From: Vitrella brassicaformis
Lineage: Eukaryota > Sar > Vitrellaceae
Direction of reading: 5' to 3'
NCBI GenBank assembly: GCA_001179505.1
Contig: CDMY01000311.1
Coordinates: forward strand, 1-64,000
DNA length: 64,000 nt
The notes beneath the pieces are model-generated. The model had not been told where the DNA came from, did not search any database, and saw nothing but the letters and a program-made list of their open reading frames with translations. Shown here one piece after another: positions 33,896-46,861 of the stretch. The number at the start of each line of letters is the position of its first letter. Position 1 is the stretch's first letter. Position numbers and translations under genes: made by a program.

Positions 33896-34429
33896 AGGCC
33901 GACGGTGAGGTGGATCATATCCAATGCCACGCTCCGAGTGGCCATGGTGCACTCGCTCAAGGAACACCCTGCCAGAGCATATATACATGTACAGCCCGCT
34001 GACACTGACGTTGCGTGTGAAAAATGCATGAGACGCGCACTGCACCTGGTCTGGTTGATACACACGGATAGCTAATTAACTAGTACACATCTCACACCGC
34101 ACTGAATCGTCAATCACTTACTGCTCATGATATCACGCTTGAAATCTCTCACCTTCAGCCATAGCGAGACACAAACAACTTACCACTCGCGCATTCCCGC
34201 CCCGCATTCCTCGGTCGTCACCAGATCGGGCTCGACAGCGGACACAGCTCACTGCAGCGCCAGATACTCATCGACACAGGCTAGTAAGAACTAGCTATCT
34301 GTGCATCGCTTGCCTCGGCGAAATATTCTCAAATTCTTCTCTGTTGGCGGCTCTGAAAAGAAGAGCATAACGGTGAATACGAGTCGTGTCCTCTGCTTTG
34401 GCGTAGCGTGTGTAAAGAGGTGTATGTTC
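33896..34429. other. Convergent intergenic spacer, AT-richer than average
   Basis: No exon supported. The sequence is less repetitive and less GC-rich than other spacers and leads into the membrane-protein gene, which shares that composition. Confidence 0.45.
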
Positions 34430-36803
34430 CTACCTCCCATAAGACTGGTAGATGTGTATAAACAGGACAAGTATCGCAGTCAGCGCGTTCTCGAAAAGGA
34501 GCAGAATCCGTAGGCGAACAACACCTTGAGCGTACCAAACACACGTACAAACAAAACAACAGTATACGTGTGACGATGAAACAGCTGTCATCAGTGCGAA
34601 ATACGAGTGGCTGACCAGCCTCGCCCTCAGAGCGCAGAATTGGCAGGTTGCTGGAGCGCACCAAAATCTGATAAGGAAGTTCTTGTCTCTGCCTTGTGTC
34701 TCATGAGCGTTTCTCACGAACGTGCATACCGTAATAAGAAGGGCCTCTACAAGACCCTCGATCATAACAAGGACGAGCAGCCCCAAGAACCTCTCCACAA
34801 GGGCCGCTGACGACGGGCTGTGCGCCTCCCTTTTTAACCCTTCGACCATGTTGGTGAGAATCAGTACAAAAGACTCCACCAGGCCGTACAACTTAATCTG
34901 ATCGGCTAGCGCTCTTGTGTAGCGGGGCCCAATGGCAAGGCAGGCCAGCGCGGTGCTCATTGACATGCCGTCAAGGCAGCCGGGGGAGGGCATTGTGCAG
35001 GCCTTACGTCGCAAGAACTTGGTCATAAACCACCGTTTGAAAAGCGCACACACGATCACCCCTGACACGATACAGAGGCACACATACACGCTCCTGTATG
35101 TCGCACTGCACCACTCCCACCCACCATATGGCTGCGCCACGTCCGACACAAGGTCGTAACTACATATAAGCATCGAGACATCGGCCGAAACGTGCATGCA
35201 AGTGGACTGCGTTTGACCGTACATGGCAATCAGAAAGGTGTTGAGTATTTTGCTTGAAAAATGCTCCATCCTCGACTGCATTAACCTTGGCACCACCAGA
35301 TAGACGATGGCCAGCCAATTGAGAAGCAGAGAGGGTGTCAGGGGGGGGCCCTGCCCGACCGACCTTGCCGTGCGGCCCGCAAGGCACATAAACGGCCAGC
35401 CACATATAAGAGCGATTACCGCGACCCGGAGTCGCTCCGCGTCGCTTGTAGGTCCGACGTCACTGGGAAGAATGACGCTCATAAGCTGCACGTGCCGCCA
35501 ACAAGCAGAGGCAGAAATTATACGACGCATCACACTGGCATCCATAGCTTACGATCAATCCCCATCCGAGGACCAAAGTGTACAGCACAGCCATCTGAGA
35601 CGCGTACTCTCTCTTCCGCTGTAGTCGCATTGTCCTGGCCGCGTCATAGAAGAAGAGCCACCTGCCACCAGCAGAGAGAGTCCGACGGACTAGCGTATCG
35701 CCATGCATTGCTTACGGAAGCAACGAGCAGCTGAGTCCCCACGAAAGGATCGCAAGCACTCGCCGTAACCACACGGGTATGGTTGCGAGATGATACCAAA
35801 GAGTCACCGTAAACCCCAAAGTCGGGCCAACTGCGAAAATCATCCATGCGCGGCGGATTCGCAAGATTACTCGCCTGATATTGAGGCCCTCCACCATTTG
35901 AGACGCGTTAAGGGCATAGACCAGCGACTCGATTGCTCGTCGGGCGAGGTCGATCAGAACCCACGGCCTCGCTTGTTTTCTGCTTTCCTTACATGCGAAC
36001 CGCATACCAACCAGCAGCCCCAAAAAGAAAGTCGCCATGACAAATGCGATCAGGAGCTGCCTCCCAATGAGCCACGCGACACGGCGAAGCGTGTCCAACA
36101 GCCTCTCGGGAGTAGTTTTGGCGGCCACAAGTATCTGACCAACCCGCGAGAATCACGTGTAGCCGTCGTTTGTGTTGCCAAACTATGATATGTGTCCATT
36201 GGATGTGTTGCACACCTCCTGTGTCGCCGTCCTCTCGTAGACCAATGTTGCATCAAATTCCGCAAAGGCTGCCTGATAGCCAGCCGCGTCCCAAAACTCA
36301 GTTATTGAGTCAGATAAGGCACCCTGATGAAATGAAACACTCGAGTGGCCCCATCGATGGCGTCAGTGATCCCCCTTCCGTTGCACCTGTTCTCTTCCCG
36401 CCGATGACCCCAGCTCATATAAGGTCACCACGCGCCGCGTGGGCTTGGTTGCGCCCTCGGCCTGCCAGTGGGCAGCACTATGCTCGTGGTCTTGATGCAA
36501 CTGGGGGAGGTGGCCGTCCTCGTCACTAGGGCTGGCGTCTGCCGAGTCCGTGACGGAGAGGCTCGTGATGGTGGTCGCGTATCTGCATGGGAAAGTGTCG
36601 CCGTCCGACTGGGTGATGCGAGAGAAGGGAGGCCGCACTTCCTCGCGTGTCCCAGCCTCGTGGCCCTCATCGCTGAAAGCCAGAACGCACTCATCGACAT
36701 CGCTGTGGCTGTGGATCTGGTTGTCCTCCGCGAGATGACGCATGGAGACAGCACATTGATCTGGTGGGCAATCGAGCTGGACCCAGTCAGTGTCTTCAGC
36801 CAT
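34430..36803 (-). CDS. Polytopic membrane protein of about 685 residues with a long N-terminal tail
   Basis: Five phase-matched exons: 36803-36387, 36272-36216, 36134-35716, 35661-35553 and 35485-34430. The first 160 residues are acidic, Ser/His-rich and without membrane segments. Seven to nine hydrophobic helices follow, including QLLIAFVMATFFLGLLVG, VAVIALICGWPFMCLAG, LLLNWLAIVYLVVP, SVYVCLCIVSGVIVCALF, FLGLLVLVMIEGLVEALLI and, at the C-terminus, NALTAILVLFIHIYQ. No signal peptide is seen. No family is certain. The order (cytosolic tail, about seven helices, a last helix ending in a Gln-containing motif at the very C-terminus) recalls gustatory-receptor-like proteins, which is a hypothesis only. 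Introns here lack the TG runs typical of neighbours, and base composition is AT-richer. Confidence 0.6.
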
Positions 36804-37267
36804 GGGGGGAGGGAGTTGGGGGAAGGGAGGGGGGAAAGGGGCGAGCCAAGCTCGCATTTTGGGGGCCCCCTCGCGAGTTCCCGCGGAGTGCGCCTCTACC
36901 CATGACGACAGCACGATGCGCATACCAATATTACTCTGTGGCTTCTCGGCTGCGAGGCCAGGAAGTAAATTTCCGGTTCGGCGAGAATTTGAGACGAAGA
37001 CGGCAAAAGAAGCTGTGCGCTTTTGCTTTTCCTCCGCCCTCGCCACAGCCGCCAAGAACGCTCTCTGTCCACCGCCGTCCAGCCCATACAGCCGTGCACA
37101 CGATACCAACACGTCTGTGAGCACCGTTTCGCAACGCAACAGCCTGCCTGCCCGCCGCCAAGAGATAAGTCGGCAGTGCAGCGAGTGACTGACGCCAAGG
37201 AGACGACCAAGGAGGAGAGGCCACCGCTGACACCCGAGATTGATAAATCGTCAGCTGGTTGGCCACA
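36804..37267. promoter_or_regulatory. Divergent promoter with GCTCGCA element
   Basis: It separates the outward-facing starts at 36803 (minus) and 37268 (plus). AAGCTCGCATTTT at 36849-36861 lies about 46 bp upstream of the minus-strand ATG, the spacing seen at other promoters here. Confidence 0.4.
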
Positions 37268-38588
37268 ATGCAGTCCATAGCCCCGATACTCGACATGGCC
37301 GACAGGGTCGGCAACGGCATCACGCGTCTGATACCAACGCACACGGACTTTGCCGCCCACACCCTCTTCGGACTGGACTACGGTAATTAAGTCAGCCAGC
37401 CACACACTACTTGCTGTCTCTCTCAGTTGGTCACGGGTCATATGCCGTGGTGTTGTGTTGATATGGTGTGTGTGGCCTGATTGATGGATGGATGCAGAGA
37501 ATGATAGCACGTCGGCCGACGGCACCAACGCCAACACCGACGGCACCAACGCCAACACCGACGGCACCAACGCCAACACCCAGGGCACGACTCAGGTCAT
37601 GACCACCCTCACTTCGCCTTTCCTTGAGGCCTTTCTGAGGGTCAGCCAGGCCGCCAACACACCCGACAGCCCCAACCAGCAGCCCAACCAGCCGCCCCAC
37701 CCGAGAGCCCCGGCGGAGGAGGCCAACAACCCACCCACACACAACTCCCACCCCCCCAACAACCGCCCTCCTGCCACAGCGAGCGACGGCAGCAGTGCCA
37801 CCGCCGGACCCGTCGCGCCCACCGTGCAGGACAGCCAGCCTGCCAACGAGGGCCGTGACGAGGGTCGGGAGGCCGTAGTCAGGGTTGGTGAGCACAGAGG
37901 AGAGGGGGGAAGGGAGAGCGAGGATAGTGAGAGCGACATGTCGGAGGGTTGGGAGAGTGAGGAGAGTGATAGCGAAGTGTCAGAGAGTGAGGAGAGTGAG
38001 TTTAGCAGTGAGGAGAGCGACAGCGACGTGTCGGAGGGTTGGGAGAGTGAGGATAGCGACAGCGAAGTGTCGGAGGGTTGGGAGAGTGAGGATAGCAGTG
38101 AGGATAGTGAGAGCGACGTGTGGGAGACAGAGTCAGCCCCCTCCGGCTACAAGCACCACCCCGACGAGTGCTTCCCGTCCCCCAAGGACGCCTTCAACGC
38201 CTAGTAAGCCAAAACGCACACCTCACTGACACACCATCAAAAACACCTTCTATGGATGTGTGTGTGTCTCCCCTGTCTGTCTGTCTGCCTTGTCATGCAG
38301 CGTCAAGCAGGCTGCGTTTGAGCGTTCCCTGTCGCCGGAGGGCCGTCACGAGTCGCCCCAGCAGCGCTACGAGCAGAGCGTCCCTGCGGAGGAGGACCGC
38401 CTCATCATCGAGGCGGGCCTCAGCCGCGAGAGCTTCGACTCGATGTAAGGGGGCGGGAGTCAGTCTTTCACTGGCCTGCAAACACACGAGACACCCCCAC
38501 ATCCATGTGTGTGTGTGTTTTTGTGTGTGTCTCTCCTGTGTGTGTGTGCAGGGTGTTGTTGGGGGCGTACGCTCTCTGGGAGAGATAG
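37268..38588 (+). CDS. Acidic Ser/Glu/Asp repeat protein
   Basis: Four exons in phase: 37268 to about 37381, about 37498-38202, about 38301-38446 and 38552-38588 (TAG). It starts MQSIAPILDMADRVGNGI. The second exon carries three copies of a DGTNANT heptad unit, a Pro/Asn-rich stretch and then imperfect repeats around SEGWESEDSDSEV with a very high density of acidic residues and Ser, many in casein-kinase-2-like contexts. The C-terminal part (VKQAAFERSLSPEG to LLGAYALWER) is less repetitive and may be a conserved helical segment. It has no membrane segment. Function unknown; acidic repeat proteins often bind basic proteins such as histones, which is only an analogy. Confidence 0.65.
37518..37580 (+). 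repeat. Three tandem 21-base coding repeats
   Basis: The 21-base unit starting GACGGCACCAACGCCAAC recurs exactly three times at 37518, 37539 and 37560 and encodes the DGTNANT units. Confidence 0.95.
37936..38125 (+). repeat. Imperfect 39-base coding minisatellite
   Basis: A unit beginning TCGGAGGGTTGGGAGAGTGA recurs at least three times with insertions of shorter GAGGAGAGT blocks. It encodes the SEGWESE acidic repeats of the surrounding gene. Confidence 0.85.
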
Positions 38589-39782
38589 AAGGCCGCAGGC
38601 CGCTCCGAGCAGTCGTCGGAGCACTACTACTATGCTGTCCTGGCTGCCGAGAGGGAGGCACTCGCGATAAGCTACATCAAGAAGATCCAGCGCAGCCGCC
38701 TGGCCTCCCGCACCTCCCGCACCCCAACAAGTGCCTGATGTGTCCCTCCGTCAGTGGGTCGGTGGTGTGGATGGGCCGTAGACCAGTGGACCAGTAGAGT
38801 TGGTTGGTTGCCGAGCAGACGGTTGCAGAGAGAATGATATATCCTAGCCAGTCGAAGGAGTGTGGTGGTGGTCAGCGGTGGACAGGAGTTGAGTCTTTAT
38901 CCATCGCTGACTACATTTTATATTCTGACGGCGGTGAAGACACAGAGACACGCGGCTGACTGACTGACTGACTGACGGACCGGTGGGATGTTTTTCAATG
39001 TGAATGTGTACACTACCCATGGCCCACACACGGAACTAAAGTCATGCCGCCCCATGTGAGTGCACTGCGGCACACCCATCCCATCAACACGTTAGCTAAT
39101 TGAATCCCACACACTCCAACATACAGTCAGTCAGTCAGTCGTCTTCACACAAGCCTACCTGGCCGCTCCGCTGCCCATCTCCCTCCCGTCTCAGCCTCCA
39201 ATAACTGCATGCTGCCCCTCTCTGGTGGCCCGTCCAGCGGCTTATGCAGATGTGGGTGGGTCGGTGCTGCCCACACCACTGGCCCGAAACGTCACTGCTC
39301 GTCCTCGGCCCTGGATGGATGGATGGATGGACGAGCAGTGACGGCGGTTGGGACACTTCATACGACCAACACATCTGCAGACACAACAAATCCATGCCAC
39401 GAGATCTTGTATCGGTTCCTCAATTGTCCATACGCACACACACAGATGTCAGTCAGCTGTGCACATCACAACATCACGTCAACGGGCCAAAATGACACAC
39501 ACACACACACACAGGCACCATGGTGTCTCTCTCTCTCTGGCCAGACCCCGATCAACTAATTCGTAGCTACCGCCCGTCTGCCTCCCCGGCCGATGGGCGC
39601 CGCTCGTGTGTCACATGCGGCTTTCGTGTTGGCGACTGTAGTGGTGATTAAACGGATGTCACCCTCTCCGGGCTGCAAACACGACAACATGCCCACATGC
39701 TTTCTTTCAGAAAGGTCATTCGTTGTCGATATGTCTGTCTGTCTGTCTGTGTGTGGTATGTTCACAGCTGTGAACGAGATAG
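38589..39782. other. Convergent intergenic spacer
   Basis: No exon supported in 1.2 kb. It holds (TGAC)n, (CAGT)n, (GGAT)n and CA repeats. Confidence 0.5.
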
Positions 39783-41006
39783 CTACCGGCAGTCCAGATG
39801 GCCGAGGCACTTGCAGCCCTTCATGCCACAGGGCTGGCCCTTGCTGCCTTTACCGCACTTGAAGTCGAAGGCGGTGCACCCTGTGGACAAACATACGCAC
39901 ACACACACACACACACACACATCTCGATGTCTTGTGTGTGTTTGTGTGGGTCGTGTCGTGCTGTCCTTCCTCGACGTAAGCTAGCTTATATCGCGTAGCT
40001 TATGCGGCTTTCCCGGCCTGAGGACATACATGCAACACACGCCACATGCAGACACACACAGACATGTTTGTGTGAAGGGGTATACAGCTATACAGGCGTA
40101 CCCGCATCTGTTGGGTCCCCAGCAGTAGCACGTTTGCACCTTCCCCTCGCCGAGGTCCGTGCCCCGGCCACACTCCTTGAACTCGCCATCGGGCCCCATG
40201 AAATCCCCCGCAGGACACAGGTGACCCTTATCGATGCAGGCTGACACAACATCACACACAGACAGACAGACAAGGCGACACAGACAGGTCTGTGGGATCG
40301 TCTTGTTTCATCGTTTTTTGTCGACAAGCAGCACAAGCTTACGCTCTTGGTCTGAGCCTGGTTCTGGTGCCTTGGCCCTCTCGGCCGCTAGCTTCTGCCG
40401 GCGCCTCTGGGCCTCCTTCGCGGCCAGCTCCTGCTGACGCTGCTCCTCTTTCTGCCGCTGCCAAGCCGCCGCCGCCGCCGCCGCCGCCGTCGCTATGATG
40501 ATACCACACACACACACACACAAACACACACACTCATCCATGTGGTCATGTCCTATGGATTGACTTACCGGCATACACAATTGGCTGGTGGTCACTGTCT
40601 GTTGCATCAGCCCGGGTCTTGGCCATGAGGTTCATCATCTGCCGCTCGGCGCTGTCGATGGTCTCTAGTGCTATCTTGCCCATTTCCTCGGCTGTCTGGC
40701 CCATCACGAGGGAGGTCTCGCGCATCGTCCTGGCCATCTCGTTGGCTGCCTCGTGCATCTTGAGGGACATCTGGTTCATTGCCGCAGCCCCCGCCATCAT
40801 GCTGCGGCCCATCTCCACCTGCTGCTGCACCAACGACAGCACACCTGCACACGCGCATACGTCCATCCATCCCAATGCGCAGATCTGGCCGTGAATTACA
40901 GTACACCTACGCGCGACGTACCTTCGCGGGCCCTATCGAATTCCGCACCAGCGCCGGGTGTGGCGAGAATGACAGCCAGCACGAAGCAAAGCGCGGTGCG
41001 CTTCAT
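39783..41006 (-). CDS. Secreted coiled-coil, cysteine-rich protein
   Basis: Starts at ATG 41006 with a clear signal peptide (MKRTALCFVLAVILATPGAGA). The next exon (about 40575-40847) is a Met/Ala/Glu-rich amphipathic helix. A third (about 40342-40491) starts with polyalanine and continues as a charged helix (WQRQKEEQRQQELAAKEAQR). Two Cys-rich exons follow: ACIDKGHLCPAGDF...ECGRG...CYCWGPNRCG (about 40102-40242) and GCTAFDFKCGKGSKGQPCGMK GCKCLGHLDCR, ending at TAG 39783. Phase at the last junction is confirmed (GG|G). The Cys pattern suggests small disulphide-bonded modules outside the cell or in the secretory system. No named domain was recognised. Confidence 0.65.
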
Positions 41007-41079
41007 GGTGGACGTTCGCGCAAGCTCTCCATTCGTAAACTTGTAAGTTCACAAAGTGCGTCGCTCCCTCTAGCTGCGA
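41007..41079. promoter_or_regulatory. Compact 73-bp bidirectional promoter
   Basis: Only 73 bases separate the outward-facing ATGs at 41006 (minus) and 41080 (plus), so the two genes must share promoter sequence and have very short or overlapping leaders. No TATA-like element is seen. Confidence 0.5.
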
Positions 41080-43530
41080 ATGTCGGATCTGTCGGCGTAT
41101 TCCCCGCCGACCGATGCGGACGACCCGCTCGAGTTCCAAACGGTCATGAGGAATATCGTCGAGGGGGCCGCGTCCACCATGCGGTCCTTCTTCACCAGCG
41201 GCACCACCCAGACCTCCGAAGAAGCGCCGCCGCCCACGGAGCCCTCCTACCAAAACACAAACAACACCTACTTCCAGCAGCGGCAGGAGATCATGCAGCA
41301 GGTCACAGCCAATTGCACCGGCGGCAGCGGCACACACAAGCCGCGCAGCAACCATTACGGAGATCTGGTGGTCGGTTACCGTGGTGGTGGTGGCGATGGG
41401 GCGAGGGAGGGGCTGTACGGAGGCGGTGCGCGTGTGAAGGGCAAGGGCGGGCTGGATGTGTCGATTGCGGAGCGGAGGGGTAGGCGGCTTGTGGTCACGG
41501 CCAACAAGGAAGATGATGGTAGGTTTCTCGATATGTGGAGGGATGGATGGATGGAAAGATCTGTGCACGCGTGTGGCGTGGCGCTTTCTTTTCTCACCCC
41601 TCCTGTCCTGTCTGCATTGCATTGCATCTGTGTGTGCTGTATGTATGGGTGCGTTTGTTTGTGTTGCGTTGTGTTGTGTTGTGTGCAGGTTTGTGCAAGT
41701 CGACGTTTCGGTACGCGGCCATGCCCCACGCCCGCATCTGTGTCGATAGCGTGGAGCAGCTGCCGTCCGTCAACTTCAGCCGCATCGTTTGCGGAGATTT
41801 CAAGTACACACCACACCCACACCACTCCCACACGCCATCCCACCCCTGTGTGTGTATCCTCCCCCTCTGCTCTCTGTCCTCTGTTAGTGTGCGTTGTTAC
41901 GGCCTGCGTCTGAATGACGTGCGCGTGCCCATCCGGAGCACCACCAAGGCGCTCAAGATCCAGGTGGTGACTTCCCATGCATCATCACACGCCACAGACG
42001 GCGACCCCAACACCCCCGGCACAACCACAGCCACAGCCACAGCCACGGCGGCACACACTACAGGCTCAGCGCAGCTCAAACCGGACATCCAGCTGCTCCC
42101 CAACATATGGAACGACCTCCAGGTACCGGTGCGATGGATGGATGGATGCGGCACACCCATTGCGTGTGTGTGTGTGTCGTGTCGTTGTGTGTGGTGTGGT
42201 GTGGTGCAGGTAGCCTTAGGTTTGAAGGAGGAGGAAGACACGCCGCCCGAGAAGATCGGCGTGGACCACCCCTACGCCGACATGATCACCCGCGCCGGCA
42301 GCAAGGGCTGGGGCGCCATGGCCAAGACCGTCAAGGACCTGCCCACCTACCAAATCAAGATCCCACTCGCGCAATTCGAGCACATGACCAACGAAAGTAA
42401 GGCACCCACACCGACCAATGTGTGTGTGTGTGTGTGCGTGTGCGTGTGTGTGGACAATGGAATGCCGATCGATGTAGGTACGATGACGCTGGCATTGCGT
42501 CCGGTCGATGCGTATGAGGAGGCCATGGCCAAGGACTACCCCGAAGAGCTCCGCTATGAGCTAATGGAGTGAGAGGAGGGAGAGTGGCGGGAGGGGAGGG
42601 GAGGGGCACCTGGGCAGAGAGAGAGAGGTGTGTGTGTGCATGTGTGTGTGTGGTGTCGTGTGGGGTGTGGGGTGTTAGGCGTTTGGAGGAGGCCCAGGAT
42701 GAGTCGAAGCCCAAGATCACGTTCCGCATCCAGATACACGACCGGGTGGGTAATCATGGCACACACACACACATATATTCAACCAACACGACCGTGCAAA
42801 TCTTTCTCTCTCTCTGTGGCCTGTCTGTCAGGGCGTCATCGACATCGAGAACCCCCACACAGGCCAGAAGCGCAAGTACGGTGACAGACACACGGACACA
42901 CACACAAAAGACAGACGCATGCATCGCATCAGACCACACCCCATCCATCCATCCATATGTCTGGCTGCAGTATGTACGTGTGCGACCCAGAAGACCCGCT
43001 CGACACGGCCCTGGGGGAGCTCGTCAACGCCAAACCCGAATGCATGGACAAAACCAACATAGCCCGACAGGCCAACGGGTGGGTACCCATCCACTCACAC
43101 ACACACCCACACCCATGTGTGTGTGTGTGTATGTGTGTGTGTGAGCAGGTGCTACATCATGTTTCAGCAGCGTTTCACGATTAGCATGGTTGAGAGCGTG
43201 CCAGGCACGGGTGTGGGTGTGGGTGTGGGGGGTGGGGTGGGGGAGGGGGGCTCCCGGTTCCTGATAGTCACTGACCAGGGGGGCCACCGCCGACGTCTAG
43301 AGAATCTGATGTACGGGTGAGTGGTGGGTGGATGGATGGGGTGGAGGGGTGAAGGGGTTGGGAGCGAAGAGTCGAAGACATAGACACACAGAGATGGATG
43401 TCCGTGTGTGTCTTTGTGGGGGTGTGTGTGTGGTTCAGTACTCCTGACCGTCCGGACAACGCTGAGTTGATGTACGCCCGGCCCGTCGACCTCACTGCCC
43501 AAATGCCGCCCGAACCTATAGGCACGTCAT

Positions 43531-43566
<36 letters not shown>

Positions 43567-45281
43567 CGAGCGCGGTGTGACGCATTTCGACCCTCTCTGT
43601 GTGTCCCTCCGTGTGTGTGGTTGGCCAGTGTCTGGTGCTGCTAGTGTTTCTGGGCCAGTGGTGCACAGCCCCGCCTACGTGTCGGGCTACGCTGCATATG
43701 GCAACCCCTACTACCCCTCCCCTGCTGCTGCTGCTGCAGCCATCGACCCATCCACCGCTGCAGCGGCAGTGGCAGCAGGCATGCCGCAGTACCTGACCAT
43801 CACGCAGCAGCCGCACCAGGCCATGGCCGCCCCCTACCTCACACACACGGGCATGGGCATCAACACTGACCAACAACCACCCCAATACAGCATCAGCTAC
43901 CCCAATCAACAGCAGCACCAACAGCAGCAGCAGCAGCAGGCATACACATCATTCCCACAGGTGAATGAAGCGATGAAGGGGAGAGGGAGGGGGGGAGAGA
44001 GGGAGGGAGGGAGGGAGGGAGAGAGGGTCGGCCTGCCTGGTGTATGGCCATATGTATGTGTGTGGGCAATGTGTGTGCGATGGATGGATGGATATGTCAA
44101 CAGGGAGGCGTAAGTGATTTGTCGATGGCGTCGCTGCCCTACGGCTACCCCGGCTACCCCGGCGCCCCCACGCTGCACCAGCCCACATACCATTCGGCCA
44201 CACTCGTGGCCGCACCCACCGCAGCAGCAGTAGCGGCGGCCTCTGCTGCAGCAGAGGCTGCCGAGGCAGCCGCAGAGGCCCTGCCCGTCAAAGTGGACCA
44301 TGACGGTGGGTACCCTCACTCTGCACACGACAGACACAAAGACATCCATATGGCTGTCTGTCTATGGCTGGGTTTGTGCAGATGAGGATGGGGAGGGAGA
44401 CGGGGAGCGAGAGGGCGGCATGGACGACAGGCAGGACACCACACAGCAGCAGCAGCAGGCATACCAGCAGCAGCAGCCGACACAGATGGGCGCCTACTCG
44501 TCCCTCTCCCCTGCCATTGGGCCCTTCGGGCCCATTCCCATCGCACATGTGCCCATCTACGGCCAGCCCCAGCCCTTCTACCAACACCACCAAGACACCA
44601 CCACAGCCACAGCCACAGCCACAGCCGCTACACTGGCCAGCCACACCCAGGCAGCAGCAGGAGCAGGAGCAGGAGCCGCCCCATCCTCCACTCAGTTCGA
44701 CTGGGCGAGTGCGGCACAGGAGGTGGTTGCGGGTGGGATGGGAGTGGGTGGTGTGGGTGGTGTGGTTGGTGGGCTGTATAGCTATGGCACAGTGCCATCG
44801 ACGGTGGGCGGGGGCTATAGCTACCCCGTGTACTCGATGACCACTGCTGCTGCTGCAGAGGCGGCCCCGGCCGCCGGCGGGGCTTCCTACTCACACGAGG
44901 CGCAGACGCAGGGGCAGTACACACAGGTCGGTGCCCAACACACCACACCCAGCCCCCACACACGAGGCACCATCTCTCTCTCTCTCTCTCCCCCTCTCTC
45001 TCTCTGCTGCTATAAAGGCCTCTGCAGAGAGCATCGCAGCGGCAGTGGCGTCCAGTAGCAGCTATGCGGGTGCGGGTGTGGGAGGAGGGTATGCCGGTGG
45101 TGTTGGAGTGCCGACCCCTCTGAGTGCAGGGGGCCCCGGGGCCGCCATGGCCATGACGGGCATGACGGACATGCAGATGCAGCAGATGCAGGCCGTAGCG
45201 ACGTCATCGCAGCAGCAGGGGCAGGGACAGGGGGAGGCCAAGACGGCGGCGGGTGGGGGCAAGACCACTTCTATCAACTGA
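41080..45281 (+). CDS. Long unrecognised protein with a Gln/Ala/Gly-rich C-terminal half
   Basis: ATG 41080 (MSDLSAYSPPTDADD). About fifteen exons in consistent phase end at TGA 45279-45281. The first half looks folded: STFRYAAMPHARICVDSVEQL, CYGLRLNDVRVPIRST, KDLPTYQIKIPLAQFEHM, KITFRIQIHDRGVIDIENP and CYIMFQQRFTISMVES alternate like beta strands. The second half is disordered, with polyGln, polyAla and Tyr/Gly/Pro stretches (NPYYPSPAAAAAA, QQQHQQQQQQQ). One intron, at 43522, appears to start with GC (TAG|GCACGT), chosen because it keeps the frame into VSGAASVSG. No membrane segment. The composition resembles RNA-granule or transcription scaffold proteins; function unknown. Confidence 0.6.
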
Positions 45282-46861
45282 TGGACACACACACACACGG
45301 ACACACACATGAAAATGGTAGCCATAGTGATTGCTGGTTTTGCTCAAGAAAGAGGGAGGGAGGGACGGGTGGGCGGGGCGAACGATGCGGCCGTGAGGGG
45401 AGGGATGCGTGTGAGGCATGTGGTGGGTGTGGTGGGTGGTGACTCATGCATCTAGCAGCTCACTTAGCAGACGGTAGCGATATCTTGACGATTGATTGGA
45501 CTGACCGACGGCCGGCCTGCAAGACGGGGCGCGCACAGCCAGCCGTGCGCTTGATGTGCAAGCTGCCTGCTTGCATGTGTGTGTGAGTGTGTGTCGTTAG
45601 CTGCCTGCCTGGCTGCCTGGATGGATGGATGGATAGACGCGATCACACGGGGTGAAGGGTCATCGTCCAGCAACCAGTGAGTACATTCAAGTAGGAGCGC
45701 TAGCAGCGTCGACCGGTCCATGCACAAAGATCCACACACATGGATACTCGCACGCACAGACAACCAACCGCAGTCAAATCTCTCTCTCTCTCTATTTTCT
45801 GCCGCCTGGCCTGTCTATCATACACACACACGCACCCAAAGACATTCCATCGAGTTGCCGTCCATCGTCTGTTTCTCTGCTCAGCCCCGTCCGCACATAC
45901 ACAGACGGTGGGCTGGCTCCTCCGCTGACACACTGGTCTGAAAAACACACACGCGCGACTCATGGACACCCACCAGGCACGCAGGCAGCCACACTGACCA
46001 GCATAAACATCCCCCAACACACACCACACCCGACAGCAGCCAACAGTGAGTCTGGGCGGCTGCGTCTAGCAAAGCACTTCAGGCGTCGCGACGTGCGTGG
46101 AGACAAGACAGCACTCGCCCAACGACAGCCAACCAACGAGATGGGAAGAGAGATGCGTAGTCACCAGAAAACGAATGGCGGCCTTTGACAGGCAGGCAGG
46201 CAGGCATACTCGACATGCGCGACACGATCCCACTCGCTGACGCCAAAACTGATGGATAGAGTGAGATAGATGCTATAACAAACACATGCATTGTCTGTGA
46301 GCGTGGATCGAGTCGCAGTCACAGCCAGGCAGCCAGGCAGGCAGGCAGGCAGCACTGGTCCATTTTCCGCCCCTCCCTCCTGACGAGTGACGGTCTCTCG
46401 CCATGTCAGAGAGACCACCAAGCGTCAGAGGAACCGGCAGCCAACGAACCAGCGCGTGCCAGCCAGAAGGTGCGATGGCCAACAGTCGGAGTCAGTGTCA
46501 CGTCACGCAACTTTGCATAGTGCGTGTGCATGTGTGAGTGTGTAGTGGGCGTCTCTCTGTCTGTCTGTACTGGGCTTGTTCGCTTGCCTTACGATGGCAG
46601 CTTCGTACGGAGTGGTTCGATCGTACATGCGGCCACACACACAGACACACAGACACAGAGAGAGCTCGTAAGCGACACAGCACCAACCAACACGAGTAGA
46701 AAACGAACGAGGCAGATGGCCAGAGCATATAAGAGACAGCCCAGCAAGTAGTGTGTGCGGTGCGCATGACATGACATGACTGACGTGTGGCAGGCAGGGC
46801 GAATGAATGGATGGATGGGGCCTATCCATCCAGAGGGGTGGGGTGGGGTGAGGTGGGTCGG
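45282..46861. other. Convergent intergenic spacer
   Basis: About 1.6 kb with GCAGGCAG, (GGAT)n, (CA)n and (CT)n repeats and no supported exon. It lies between the end of the long Gln-rich gene and the end of the pyrophosphatase gene. Confidence 0.5.
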
